A DNA stretch of 64,000 bases from an uncultured Paludibaculum sp. (GCF_963665245.1 NZ_OY762269.1:1742501-1806500), one strand, 5' to 3'; numbered from the stretch's first letter, positions 44,355-53,647 are shown. The notes: generated from the sequence alone by a model not told the origin. Numbers and translations: made by a program.

Positions 44355-46520
44355 TTAGCCGACTCGCCGGTAAACAGTCACTCCCAGCGGAGGCAGGGTG
44401 ACCGAGATGAAGTTCTCGCGGCCCTGGACCTTGCCCTGGTTGGCGTAGATATCACCGGAGTTGCCAACGCCGCTGCCGCCGAAGTGCTGCGCGTCGCTGT
44501 TCAGGATTTCGCGGTAGACGCCGCCCGTGGGCACGCCGACGTTGTAGCTGTTGCGGGGCACCGGAGTGAAGTTGCAGACGACCACCAGGAAGTTGTCGTG
44601 GTTCTTGGCGCGCCGAACAAAGCTGATGACGCTGTTGTCGACATCGCGGAAGTCGATCCACTCGAAACCCTGCCAGTGGTAGTCCACCTCGTAGAGGCTG
44701 GGTTCGTTCTGATAGAGGAAGTTCAGTTCGCGGAGAAAGTCGCTGAGCCCGCGGTGGAGAGGGTATTGCAGCAGGTCCCAGCGGATCTGTCCCTGCCAGT
44801 TCCATTCCTCATACTGACCGAGTTCGCAGCCCATGAAGAGGAGTTTCTTGCCGGGGTGAGCGAACATGTAGGCGAGGAAGGTGCGCACATTGGCGAAGCG
44901 TTGCCACTCGTCGCCGGGCATCTTGCCGATGAGAGACCCCTTGCCATGGACGACCTCGTCGTGCGAGATGGGGAGGACGAAGTTCTCGGTGAAGGCGTAG
45001 AGCAGGCTGAAGGTGATGTGGTTGTGGTTGAAGCGGCGGTAGATGGGGTCGCTCTTGAAGTAAGCGAACATGTCGTGCATCCAGCCCATGTTCCACTTCA
45101 TGGTGAAGCCAAGGCCGCCGGAATAGACGGGGTGGGAGACGCCGGCGTAGGATGTGGACTCTTCGGCGATGGTGACGGCTCCTGGGACGGTGTGGGCTTC
45201 CTCGTTGAACTTGCGGAGGAAGTCGATGGCCTCGAGGTTCTCGCGTCCACCGTATTTATTGGGGATCCACTCACCGGCCTCACGGGAATAATCGAGATAA
45301 AGCATCGAGGCGACGGCGTCCACGCGCAGGCCGTCGATGTGATACTCCTTCAGCCAAAACAGGGCGTTGGAGATGAGGAAGTTGCGGACCTCGTTGCGGC
45401 CGAAGTTAAAGATGAGGGTGCCCCAGTCCTTGTGTTCGCCCATGCGGGGGTCGTCATGCTCGTAACAGGCGGTGCCGTCGAAGCGGGCGAGGCCGTGGGC
45501 GTCCTTGGGGAAGTGGGCGGGGACCCAATCGACGATGATGGCTATGCCGTTCTGGTGGCACTGGTCGACGAAGAAGCGGAAGTCGTCGGGGTTGCCGAAG
45601 CGGGCCGTGGGTGCGAAATAGCCGACTACCTGATAGCCCCAGGAGCCGGAATAAGGGTGCTCGGCGATAGGCATGAGCTCAATGTGGGTGAAGCCCATGC
45701 GCTTGACGTAGGGGATGAGGTGAGCGGCGAGTTCGCGGTAGGAGAGCGGCTCACCGTCGGGGTTGCGCATCCAGGACTCCAGGTGGAGTTCGTACACGCT
45801 AACCGGCCGTTCGAGCCATTGGGTGCGGCTGCGCTGCTCCATCCACTGCCCGTCGGACCACTGGTAGCGGGCGAGGTTCCAGATGACCGAGGCTTGCTTG
45901 GGGGGCTTCTCACTGGCGAAGCCATAGGGATCGCACTTCAGGCCGGAGACGCCGTAGATGCGGGAGCGGACGAAGTATTTGTAGACTTCGCCTTCGCCGA
46001 CCTGCGGGAGGAAGAGCTCCCAGATGCCGCTGTCGCGGCGGCGCATGGGGTGGCGAGCGGTGTCCCACTGATTGAAGTCGCCGGCGACGCTGACCATTTC
46101 CGCGTTGGGCGCCCAGACGGCGAACCGCACGCCGGGGATGCCCTCCACCTCAGTGAAGTGAGCCCCCATGCTGCTCCAGGACTGGTAGTTGGTGCCCTCG
46201 GCGTGGAGGTGGAGATCGAAGCTGCTAAGGAGCGGGGCAAAACGGTAGGGGTCCTCGATTTCGCCCGAGCCGCCACGCTGGTAGTCAATGTGGAGACGGT
46301 AGGAGCCGGGGTCGTCAGTGACGCGGGCGGCGTAGAGACCGCCGTCGTGGATGCGCTCCATCGGGATGGTCGCGTCGTCGGGGAGCCGGACCGCGGCGCT
46401 GGCTGCCTGGGGCAGCAGGGCGCGAATGATCCAACCGTCCTCTTCCTGGTGAGGACCTAGGATGGAGAACGGATCACCGTGGTAGCCGCCGACGAGGGCA
46501 TCCAACTCACCTGGCTTCAT
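44355..46520 (-). CDS. glgB: 1,4-alpha-glucan branching enzyme
   Basis: 721 residues from ATG 46520. Two N-terminal beta-sandwich modules (YHGDPFSILGPHQEEDGW; GIPGVRFAVWAPNAEMVSVAGDFNQWD) precede the GH13 barrel: HIELMPIAEHPYSGSWGYQVVGYFAPTARFG, IDGLRVDAVASMLYLDYSR (nucleophile Asp near 397), VTIAEEST (acid/base Glu) and LPISHDEVVHGKGSL (third Asp). Introduces alpha-1,6 branches into glycogen. The start is only 19 bp from the divergent adenosine deaminase start. Confidence 0.95.
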   Translation of the reverse strand: MKPGELDALVGGYHGDPFSILGPHQEEDGWIIRALLPQAASAAVRLPDDATIPMERIHDGGLYAARVTDDPGSYRLHIDYQRGGSGEIEDPYRFAPLLSSFDLHLHAEGTNYQSWSSMGAHFTEVEGIPGVRFAVWAPNAEMVSVAGDFNQWDTARHPMRRRDSGIWELFLPQVGEGEVYKYFVRSRIYGVSGLKCDPYGFASEKPPKQASVIWNLARYQWSDGQWMEQRSRTQWLERPVSVYELHLESWMRNPDGEPLSYRELAAHLIPYVKRMGFTHIELMPIAEHPYSGSWGYQVVGYFAPTARFGNPDDFRFFVDQCHQNGIAIIVDWVPAHFPKDAHGLARFDGTACYEHDDPRMGEHKDWGTLIFNFGRNEVRNFLISNALFWLKEYHIDGLRVDAVASMLYLDYSREAGEWIPNKYGGRENLEAIDFLRKFNEEAHTVPGAVTIAEESTSYAGVSHPVYSGGLGFTMKWNMGWMHDMFAYFKSDPIYRRFNHNHITFSLLYAFTENFVLPISHDEVVHGKGSLIGKMPGDEWQRFANVRTFLAYMFAHPGKKLLFMGCELGQYEEWNWQGQIRWDLLQYPLHRGLSDFLRELNFLYQNEPSLYEVDYHWQGFEWIDFRDVDNSVISFVRRAKNHDNFLVVVCNFTPVPRNSYNVGVPTGGVYREILNSDAQHFGGSGVGNSGDIYANQGKVQGRENFISVTLPPLGVTVYRRVG

Positions 46521-46539
46521 GCGGCTATTATGGCAGTTC

Positions 46540-47475
46540 ATGGATCTTCGTTCACTGAATAAGGCGGAGTTGCACGTTCACCTGGAAGGATCGGTGACGC
46601 CGGAGACTTTACAGGAGATCGAACCCGCGCTGTCGCTGGACGAAATCCGGTCTCACTACGAGTACGAGAACTTCCTGGGGTTCCTGCAGAGCTACAAGTG
46701 GGTGAACCTGCACCTGAAAGCTCCGGAGCATTTCGGACTGATCACGCGGCGCCTGCTGGAAGATCTCGCGCGTCAGGGTGCGCGGTATGCCGAGATCAAT
46801 GTGAGCGCGGGGGTGGTGTTGTGGCGGGGTATGGAGCTGGCGCCTGTGTTTGATGCGATTGCCGGTGCGGCGGCGGACGGGCCGATCCCGGTACGCTTCA
46901 TCTTCGACGCGGTGCGGCAGTTTGGCCTGGAGCACGTCTGGTCAGTCGCGCGAGCTGCCGTCGGGCTCAAGGACAGGGGTGTGGTCGGGTTTGGAGTGGG
47001 GGGCGACGAGGCCGGCGGTCCAATTGAGTTGTTCCGCGAAGTATTCGACTATGCGCGGGCGAATGGGCTGCGGCTGGCTCCGCATGCGGGGGAGACGGTG
47101 GGTCCGGAGAGTGTCTGGGCAGCGCTGGAGTGCGGGGCGGAACGGATCGGCCACGGGATCCGGTCGATAGAGGACCCGGTGCTGGTGAAGCATTTGCGTG
47201 ACCGGCGGATTCCCCTGGAGGTTTCGATTTCCAGCAACGTTTGCACGGGGGCGGTGCGTTCGCTGAAAGAGCATCCGGTACGGAAGCTGTACGACGCGGG
47301 CGTACCGATCGTGTTGAACACCGACGATCCGCCGATGTTCCACACGACGCTGCTGCGGGAGTATGAGATCGCGCGGGACGAGTTTGGATTTGCGGAGGGA
47401 GATTTGCGGGCGGTGGCGGAGAACGGGTTCCGGTTTGCGTTCGGGCCGGTGGCGGAGTTCTCATTTCCGGAATAA
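46540..47475 (+). CDS. add: Adenosine deaminase family protein
   Basis: 311 residues from ATG 46540 (MDLRSLNKAELHVHLEGSV). Zinc ligands HVH at the N-terminus, FGVGGDEAGGP, HAGETVGPESVWAAL (His and Glu), RIGHGIRSI and the catalytic Asp pair in IVLNTDDPPMF, in the canonical order. Deaminates adenosine or a related 6-amino purine; adenine deaminase specificity cannot be excluded from sequence alone. Divergent from glgB with nearly abutting starts. Confidence 0.92.
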   Translation: MDLRSLNKAELHVHLEGSVTPETLQEIEPALSLDEIRSHYEYENFLGFLQSYKWVNLHLKAPEHFGLITRRLLEDLARQGARYAEINVSAGVVLWRGMELAPVFDAIAGAAADGPIPVRFIFDAVRQFGLEHVWSVARAAVGLKDRGVVGFGVGGDEAGGPIELFREVFDYARANGLRLAPHAGETVGPESVWAALECGAERIGHGIRSIEDPVLVKHLRDRRIPLEVSISSNVCTGAVRSLKEHPVRKLYDAGVPIVLNTDDPPMFHTTLLREYEIARDEFGFAEGDLRAVAENGFRFAFGPVAEFSFPE

Positions 47476-47515
47476 GTCGCGGTTGGCTGTCGAATTTGGG
47501 ACTAGAATATCTCTT

Positions 47516-48022
47516 ATGGCGACTGCAACTGAACTTGAATTTGCGGAGGTCCAAGTGGCCGCCGCCCTCGCTGTTCAATTGTCCAACAGGTGCGTTCCCG
47601 ATCCGGCCTCGATCAGCGCCGCGATTCGGGCCGGATTTGAATCGCTGATGAACTTTGTGACGCGGCATGGGCTTTCCATGAACGGCCATCCGCGGGCGAT
47701 CTACACGGATTACGGCGCGGCCGGAGTCTCGTTCACGCTGGCGCTGCCGGTTGCCGCCGGTCCGTCAGAGCCCGTGGACGAGCCGTCGATTTGTGTGGAG
47801 ACGCTCGGCGCGGCGAAGGCCTACCGTTTCACGCACCACGGCCCGTACGAGAAACTGGCGCTGACTTACAACCAGATCGCCGGGTTCATGAAGGAGCAGG
47901 GCTGGATGCAGTCCGAGGCGGACTGGGCACGGTACATGCCGATGTGGGAGGAGTACCAGAACGACCCAGACTCCACCCCTGCGTCGGAGCTGGTGACCCA
48001 CATCTATCTCCCGCTGGCTTGA
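47516..48022 (+). CDS. GyrI-like/AraC-effector-binding domain protein
   Basis: 168 residues from ATG 47516. The C-terminal region VETLGAAKAYRFTHHGPYEKLALTYNQIAGFMKEQGWM ... YMPMWEEYQNDPDSTPASELVTHIYLPL is the GyrI-like effector-binding fold (HGPYEKL is characteristic). The N-terminal part (residues 1-50) is an extra helical segment. Such stand-alone domains bind small hydrophobic ligands or gyrase. Its 3' end overlaps the convergent cysE tail by 19 bp. Confidence 0.8.
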   Translation: MATATELEFAEVQVAAALAVQLSNRCVPDPASISAAIRAGFESLMNFVTRHGLSMNGHPRAIYTDYGAAGVSFTLALPVAAGPSEPVDEPSICVETLGAAKAYRFTHHGPYEKLALTYNQIAGFMKEQGWMQSEADWARYMPMWEEYQNDPDSTPASELVTHIYLPLA

Positions 48023-48765
48023 GCCCTGCTCGCGCCAGCACCCGCTTCAGCCCAATTGGTCCGAAGCGCGGCCTTTTCGCCGGCGGCGAGCTGGTGGACG
48101 AGGACTTCCAGTTGCTGGATGCGCTGGGAGAGTTGGTCTATCGCCTGGCCTTGCGGGTCGGGCAGTTGGGCGTGCTCCAGGGTTTGGTCGTTGTCCGTGC
48201 GGTTGCGAACGACGCGGCCGGGGACGCCGACCACCGTCGAGTGAGGTGGCACCGCTTTCAGCACCACCGAGCCGGCGCCGACGCGGACGTCGTCTGCTAT
48301 CAAGATGTTGCCGAGGATCTTCGCGCCACTGCCGACGATGACCCGATTGCCCAATGTGGGATGACGTTTGCCGGATTCCTTGCCGGTACCGCCGAGAGTG
48401 ACGCCTTGGTAGAGCAGGCAATCGTCGCCGATGATCGTGGTTTCCCCGATGACCACACCCATGCCGTGATCGATGAAGAAGCGGCGGCCGATGCGGGCTC
48501 CGGGATGGATCTCGATGCCCGTCAGCCAGCGGGCGCACTGGCTTAGAAAGCGGGCGATGGTCGTGAAGCCGGCGGCATAGAGACGGTGGCTGGCGCGATG
48601 GATGACGATGGCGTGGAAGCCCGGGTGAACTAAACCGCTGACGCGGTATCTCAGCCGGGAGTACAGCTTGCTCGCAGATTCTCCGGGTCCGGCGGATCGG
48701 GCGATGGGATCACACTCGACTAGGTTGTTCCAGACAACCCAATCGACCAAGTGAAGGAGTCCCTC

Positions 48766-49665
48766 TTGACCCCATTGCGCCAACGCATGCTCGAAGACAT
48801 GCGCCTGCGGAACCTCTCCGCCGAGACCCAGCGTAGTTATATCCACTACGTCGCCAATTATGCAAATCATTTCGGCCGCAGCCCCGAAAGACTGGGGCTC
48901 GACGACATCCGCAACTACCAGCTTTTCCTCGTCCAGCAGCGCCAACTGTCGCCCGAGTCCATCAACTGTTTCCTGTCCGCCGTCCAGTTTCTCTACACCG
49001 TCACCCTCGACATGCCCTGGAGCAGTGCCCAGTTCCCCCGCATGAAGGTGCCCCAGAAATTGCCCGAGGTGCTCAGTCTCGACGAAGTCGCCGCCCTGTT
49101 CAGCCACATCCACATCCTCAAACACCGCGCCGTGCTCATGCTCTGCTACGGCTCCGGGCTCCGCATCTCGGAGGCCGTCGCACTCCAGGCCGCCCACATC
49201 GACTCCCACCGCATGCTCGTCCGTGTCGAGCACGGCAAAGGCGCCAAGGACCGCTACACCGTGCTCAGCGCCCGCCTGCTCACTCTGCTGCGTGCCTACT
49301 GGAAATTGCAGCGGCCCGTCGACTACCTCTTCCCCGGCACCAAGGCAGGCACACACCTGCAGCCGGCCACCGTGCGCGAGGTCTGCCACCAGGCAGCACA
49401 GATGGCAGGCATCACCAAGCGGGTTACGCCGCACCTGTTGCGCCACAGCTTCGCCACCCATCTACTGGAAAACGGCACCGACACACGCGCCATCCAGGTC
49501 CTGCTGGGCCACCAGCGCATTGATACCACGGCTCGCTACACCGCTGTCTCGCCGCAAACCGTGTCCCGCCTGAGCAGCCCTCTCGATCAGTTACCCGAAG
49601 CAGCGCCGCCCAAACGCAAACGCGGCCGCCCACGCAAGCACCCTGCGCCGGAGCCTCAAGGCTGA
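48766..49665 (+). CDS. Tyrosine recombinase of the IS91-like element
   Basis: 299 residues, taken from TTG 48766 with AAGGAG seven bases upstream (giving MTPLRQRMLEDMRLRN); a GTG at 48751 is the alternative. N-terminal SAM-like domain (SAETQRSYIHYVANYANHFGR), catalytic Arg in YGSGLRISEAVAL, HGKGAKDR, HLLRHSFATHLLE, LLGHQRIDTTARYT with the Tyr nucleophile. A basic tail KRKRGRPRKH resembles an AT-hook. It is followed after 4 bp by the transposase. In this IS91 subgroup the recombinase is thought to help resolve or integrate the element. Confidence 0.88.
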   Translation: MTPLRQRMLEDMRLRNLSAETQRSYIHYVANYANHFGRSPERLGLDDIRNYQLFLVQQRQLSPESINCFLSAVQFLYTVTLDMPWSSAQFPRMKVPQKLPEVLSLDEVAALFSHIHILKHRAVLMLCYGSGLRISEAVALQAAHIDSHRMLVRVEHGKGAKDRYTVLSARLLTLLRAYWKLQRPVDYLFPGTKAGTHLQPATVREVCHQAAQMAGITKRVTPHLLRHSFATHLLENGTDTRAIQVLLGHQRIDTTARYTAVSPQTVSRLSSPLDQLPEAAPPKRKRGRPRKHPAPEPQG

Positions 49666-49669
49666 AGCC

Positions 49670-50836
49670 TTGCCCCGGCCACTTCTGGAAGTGGCTGACA
49701 TCTTCCGCCGACACGGCCCCGCCTTTCGAGCCCGGCATCGTTTGCCCCTGCAGCAACTGCGCCTGATGGGGGCCATCGAGTCGTGCCGGACCGCCACTCT
49801 CGGCGGCCACGTGGAGCGCTGCAGCCACTGCCCCCATCAACGCATCAGTTACAACTCCTGCCGCAACCGCCACTGCCCGAAGTGCCAGAATCTGGAACGC
49901 AACCGGTGGCTGGAACGCAGGCAGGCCGAACTGTTGCCGGTCCCCTACTTCCACGCCGTCTTCACCATTCCGGACCAACTCAACGCGCTGGCCTTGCGCA
50001 ACAAGGCCGTCGTCTACGGCATCCTGTTTCAGGCCAGTGCGCAAACTCTGCTGACCATCGCAGGCGATCCGCGCCATCTCGGCGCCCGCATCGGTTTCTT
50101 CTCCATCCTCCACACCTGGGGTCAGAACCTGCTACTGCACCCGCATGTGCATTGCGTCGTGCCCGGCGGCGGCTTGAGTCCGGACGGGCAACGCTGGATC
50201 GGCTGCCGCCCGGGCTTCTTTCTCAGCGTCCGTGTGCTGTCGCGCCTCTTCCGGCGGCTGTTTCTTGAGGCCCTCCGGCGCGCCTTCGACAAAGGCCAAC
50301 TGCAGGAAGCCGGCGATCTGTGTCCACTACTGGCCCAACTGTCAAAACGCGAATGGGTCGTTTATGCCAAGCCGCCCTTTGGCGGTCCCGCCCAGGTGCT
50401 CGACTACCTCGGCCGCTACACCCACCGCGTGGCCCTCTCCAACAACCGGCTCCTCGGCATGGACGGCGAACAGGTGAAGTTCCGCTACAAGAACTACCGG
50501 GCTCAACACAAAGACCGGCACCGCACGATGACGCTGGAGGCAGGGGAATTCATCCGTCGTTTCCTGCTGCATACCATTCCGCCGGGCTTTCCGCGCATCC
50601 GTCACTATGGTCTGCTGGCGAGCCGGCAGAAACAGGCCAACCTGGCCCGTTGCCGCCAACTGCTGACCGGGGCACAGCCACCAGAAGAGCCGCTTGCCCC
50701 GCCAACCCAGGCGTCGAGCGGACCGGACCTCATGGCTCCGTACCTGCGCTGTCCGGCCTGTGGGACCGGCCAGATGCAGAGGGTGGAAGTCCTGCTGCCT
50801 CGCCTGTACCGCTTCCGGGAGATGAATTCCTCATGA
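49670..50836 (+). CDS. IS91-family (Y2 rolling-circle-type) transposase
   Basis: 388 residues starting TTG 49670 (MPRPLLEVADIFRRHG). N-terminal zinc-binding region CSHCPHQRISYNSCRNRHCPKCQ, HUH-like motif LLLHPHVHCVVPGGG and the YLGRYTHRVALSNNRLL region with catalytic tyrosines. C-terminal Cys pair RCPACGTGQM. Length and motif order match the family; the gene looks intact. Confidence 0.92.
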   Translation: MPRPLLEVADIFRRHGPAFRARHRLPLQQLRLMGAIESCRTATLGGHVERCSHCPHQRISYNSCRNRHCPKCQNLERNRWLERRQAELLPVPYFHAVFTIPDQLNALALRNKAVVYGILFQASAQTLLTIAGDPRHLGARIGFFSILHTWGQNLLLHPHVHCVVPGGGLSPDGQRWIGCRPGFFLSVRVLSRLFRRLFLEALRRAFDKGQLQEAGDLCPLLAQLSKREWVVYAKPPFGGPAQVLDYLGRYTHRVALSNNRLLGMDGEQVKFRYKNYRAQHKDRHRTMTLEAGEFIRRFLLHTIPPGFPRIRHYGLLASRQKQANLARCRQLLTGAQPPEEPLAPPTQASSGPDLMAPYLRCPACGTGQMQRVEVLLPRLYRFREMNSS

Positions 50837-51088
50837 GCCTGCTCAGTCCGCCTGTTGGTCCAGAAACGACCCGACATCGGGCCGGAACCCGCAGTGTGTC
50901 CGGAGCCGCCCAACCACAAGAAACAGGAGTCCTTCAGCCCTCATTGCCGCCAACCCAAGCCGCTCGAAGACGCCCCAGAGCCATCCTCGGTGAGCCAGCG
51001 CACCCCTGCCAATCCGCTAGACCAACCGTCGAACCAAGCAAAACCCATAGCCCCAAGGACTGAGCCCCGCGGTTTGAGTTCATCGAAC

Positions 51089-51159
51089 GTTCTCATCACC
51101 GGGACGGGGCAAGGTCCGCCCCCACCACCGCGTTTCTGCCCCGTCCCGCCGATGAGAAC
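51089..51159. repeat. Long palindromic end of the IS91-like element
   Basis: GTTCTCATC (51089-51097) pairs with GATGAGAAC (51151-51159) and CGGGACGGGGCA (51100-51111) with TGCCCCGTCCCG (51137-51148): a 9+12 bp stem with a 2x2 internal loop and a 25-nt loop. It lies within 10 bp of the cysE junction at the transposase 3' side, the position of oriIS in IS91 elements. The region 50837-51088 has no gene. Confidence 0.75.
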
Positions 51160-51279
51160 TTATGCGGTAACAGAGGAAAATTTCCAGGACGCCCTTGGCG
51201 GCCGGGTCTTCACGGAAGATCGTATCGATCTGCTCCCGGATCGTGCGAAACATGGCTGGTCAGTTTGATGCACGTCGAA

Positions 51280-51858
51280 CTAAGAACGACGCCACCATTT
51301 GCCTGTTTCAGGTGCAACAAATCCGGCCATGCGGTCGAGGAGTTCGCCCGGATCGGTCCCCACCAGAATCATGTCGACGTGGTCCGGGTGGATGAAACCA
51401 TCGTTCACGGCGCGGCGGGCGAACGCGAGCAGACCGTCGTAATAGCCGTCTATGTTCAGCAGGCCCACTGGTTTGGTGTGGAACTTGAGCTGCGCCCAGG
51501 TGAGCGTCTCGAACAACTCGTCGAGGGTGCCGAAGCCACCCGGGAGGGCCAGAAAGGCGTCGGAGAGCTCGTTCATGAGCGCCTTGCGGACATGCATCGA
51601 TTCGACAACGTGCTGTTCGGTCAGCCCGTTGTGGGCGACCTCTTTATCGACGAGCGACTGCGGGATGACGCCGACCACACGGCCGCGCAGGGCAAGAGCG
51701 GAGTCGGCCAACGCACCCATGAGCCCGACGTGAGCTCCTCCATAGACAAGGGTATGGCCTCGTTCGGCCAGGATCTGGCCCGTGAGGCAGGCGGCATCAA
51801 AGTAACTTTGGGCGGCCCGGGCGCTGGAGCCGCAGTAGACGCAGACGGATCGAATCAT
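51280..51858 (-). CDS. LOG-family protein (putative cytokinin riboside 5'-monophosphate phosphoribohydrolase)
   Basis: 192 residues. SVCVYCGSSARAAQSYFDAA start, LVYGGAHVGLMGALADSAL, and the signature ALPGGFGTLDELFETLTWAQL with the catalytic Arg upstream (MHVRKALM). Hydrolyses nucleoside 5'-monophosphates, releasing the base; the older name lysine decarboxylase is incorrect for this family. Upstream neighbour of cysE, 26 bp apart. Confidence 0.9.
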   Translation of the reverse strand: MIRSVCVYCGSSARAAQSYFDAACLTGQILAERGHTLVYGGAHVGLMGALADSALALRGRVVGVIPQSLVDKEVAHNGLTEQHVVESMHVRKALMNELSDAFLALPGGFGTLDELFETLTWAQLKFHTKPVGLLNIDGYYDGLLAFARRAVNDGFIHPDHVDMILVGTDPGELLDRMAGFVAPETGKWWRRS

Positions 51859-51971
51859 GGGCTGTCTTCCAGGATGCCATGGGTCCGATGGTGCGAACGT
51901 CGCAGGTTACCGCAAGTTATCACCGGCGATGGCATGTGATAAGATTCCGCTTCGCTCGGGCTTATCCCACC

Positions 51972-53618
51972 ATGCAGACTTGGGTTCAAAATTATAACCC
52001 TCTGAACAACGAAGTGCTGTCCACTGTTGTCTCAGCGCTTCCGGTGCTCGTCCTCTTCTATCTCCTGGCCGTCAGGAAAGCGGCGGGTCACTGGGCCGCG
52101 ATTTCCGGGCTGGTCACCGCGGTTTTGGTGGCCCTTCTCGTTTTCCGGATGCCGCCTTTGATGGTAATAGGAGCCACGGCACACGGGGCGGTTTTCGCCG
52201 GGTTCTGGATCGCCTGGGTGGTGGTGGGTGCGGTCTTCGTCTATGACCTAACGGTGGAAAGCGGCCACTTCGAGACGATCAAGGGCTCCATCGGCGGACT
52301 CACCGACGACCGACGTCTGCAGTTACTCCTCATCGCCTTTGCCTTCGGCGCGGTCCTGGAAGGAGCTGGCGGCGGCGGCGCTCCGGTTGCTGTTACGGCG
52401 TCGATGATGATTGGACTGGGGTTCCGCCCGTTTGAGACGGCGGTCGTCTGCCTGATGGCGAATACGGCCCCGGTGGCTTGGGGCGGCATGGGGAATCCGG
52501 TCAGGACCTTGGCTTCCGTAACGGGCTTGCCCGAGTCCGACCTCAGCGCGACGATGGGGCGGATTCTGCCTCCAATTGCGCTGATCCTGCCCTTCTGGAT
52601 GGTGAAGACCCAGGTAAGTTGGAGGGACACGTGGAAGGTGTGGCCGGGTTGCCTGGCGGCCGGCGTGGGGTTCGCCGGGCTGCAGTTCTTCTGGTCCAAC
52701 TTCATTGACGCGGCGCTGGTGGATATTGTCAGCGGCATGGGCGCGCTGCTGATCTGTGCCGTGTTCTTCAAGTTCTGGCAGCCGAAAGAGGTCTTCCGCT
52801 TCCCCGAGGAGCGGAGCCAAGCCAAGACCGTGTGGAAGAAGTACACTCCGGCCCAGGTGGTGCATGCGTGGTCGCCCTTCCTGTTGATCGCCGGGTTTGT
52901 CATTCTATGGGGCCTGCCTTCGGTGAAGAAGGCGATCAGCGAAACCAGCGTGAAGATGCCGGTTCCTGGGCTTCATTTGCTGGTGACCCGGACGGCCCCT
53001 GTGGTGACGACGGATGTTCAGGAACCGGCGGTTTTCGATTTCGCCTGGCTGGCTTCCGTGGGGACGGCGACCTTTCTGGCCGGTGTGGTGGCGGGGCCGG
53101 TGTTGGGGCTGTCGATCCCGGTGACATTCCGGGTGTTTCGCAAGACGTGCTATCGCATGCGGACTGGGTTCCTGGCCATTATGGCGATGATCTGCCTGGC
53201 CTATGTCGTGAGGTACTGCGGCATGGACGCTGTCATGGGCCTGGCCATGACAAAGACGGGTGTGTTCTACCCGATTTTCGGAACGCTCATTGGGTGGATG
53301 GGTGTTGCGTTGAGCGGGACGGACGCGGGTTCCAACGCGTTGTTCGGGAATCTGCAGGTGGTGACGGCGAACAAGCTGGGATTGAGCCCGGTGTTGATGG
53401 CCGCGGCCAACTCGACGGGCGGCGTGATGGGCAAGATGGTCGGCGCGCAGTCATTGATTATCGCCTGCGTCGCGGCGGGGATTGAAGGCAGGGAAGGCGA
53501 TCTGTTCAGGGCTGTGTTTAAGCATGGGCTTGTACTGGCGACGCTGATCGGGTTAATTGTGACGCTATATGCCTATGTGCTGCCCGGAGTGGTTGCCCAC
53601 AATCATCATTTCTGGTAA
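51972..53618 (+). CDS. lctP: L-lactate permease family transporter
   Basis: 548 residues from ATG 51972 (MQTWVQNYNPLNN, the typical LctP start). About 13 membrane segments; conserved FGAVLEGAGGGGAPVAVTASMMIGLGF, NTAPVAWGGMGNPV and GTDAGSNALFGNLQVVTANKLG near the C-terminus. Proton-coupled uptake of lactate or related hydroxy acids. It is followed 57 bp later by the RraA-like and enolase-superfamily genes, which may act on the imported acid. Confidence 0.92.
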   Translation: MQTWVQNYNPLNNEVLSTVVSALPVLVLFYLLAVRKAAGHWAAISGLVTAVLVALLVFRMPPLMVIGATAHGAVFAGFWIAWVVVGAVFVYDLTVESGHFETIKGSIGGLTDDRRLQLLLIAFAFGAVLEGAGGGGAPVAVTASMMIGLGFRPFETAVVCLMANTAPVAWGGMGNPVRTLASVTGLPESDLSATMGRILPPIALILPFWMVKTQVSWRDTWKVWPGCLAAGVGFAGLQFFWSNFIDAALVDIVSGMGALLICAVFFKFWQPKEVFRFPEERSQAKTVWKKYTPAQVVHAWSPFLLIAGFVILWGLPSVKKAISETSVKMPVPGLHLLVTRTAPVVTTDVQEPAVFDFAWLASVGTATFLAGVVAGPVLGLSIPVTFRVFRKTCYRMRTGFLAIMAMICLAYVVRYCGMDAVMGLAMTKTGVFYPIFGTLIGWMGVALSGTDAGSNALFGNLQVVTANKLGLSPVLMAAANSTGGVMGKMVGAQSLIIACVAAGIEGREGDLFRAVFKHGLVLATLIGLIVTLYAYVLPGVVAHNHHFW

Positions 53619-53620
53619 TC

Positions 53621-53647
53621 GGCCGCCATGCGGCCTTGGTTCTTTTG
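53621..53647 (+). terminator. Hairpin after the lactate permease gene
   Basis: GGCCGC (53621-53626), loop CAT, GCGGCC (53630-53635), then TTGGTTCTTTTG. It lies three bases after the lctP stop and could be a weak terminator or attenuator between lctP and the next gene. Confidence 0.5.

Larger units (their letters stand above)
48627..51168 (+). mobile_element. IS91-like element with tyrosine recombinase and Y2-type transposase, inserted in cysE
   Basis: About 2542 bp, bounds deduced from the restored cysE frame (3-bp GGT ambiguity or duplication at the junctions, 48624-48626 and 51166-51168). It carries two genes on the + strand and a long palindromic end (51089-51159). Terminal inverted repeats and a longer target duplication are absent, as in the IS91 family, which is thought to move by rolling-circle transposition. 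The tyrosine-recombinase plus transposase pairing is a known IS91 subgroup arrangement. Confidence 0.85.
48004..51253 (-). pseudogene. cysE: Serine O-acetyltransferase CysE, interrupted by an IS91-like element
   Basis: The 5' piece 51253-51169 encodes MFRTIREQIDTIFRED...EIFLCY; the 3' piece 48626-48004 continues PGFHAIVIHRASHRLYAAG with the left-handed beta-helix (IHPGARIGRRFFIDHGMGVVIG, hexapeptide repeats) and active-site region. Removing 48627-51168 restores one 235-codon frame reading FLCY-PGFHAIV across the junction. CysE makes O-acetylserine for cysteine synthesis. The interruption removes the start and first 28 residues from the catalytic part, so the gene is probably inactive unless an internal start near the element end is used. 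It lies 26 bp after the LOG gene, likely in its operon. Confidence 0.9.

Noticed and set aside
44340..46460. 706-codon ORF opposite glgB
   Set aside because: Antisense shadow of a clear branching enzyme gene; no motif or family character.
48640..49461. Long N-terminal extension of CysE
   Set aside because: This in-frame sequence is antisense to the IS91-like recombinase; the true CysE N-terminus lies beyond the element at 51253-51169.
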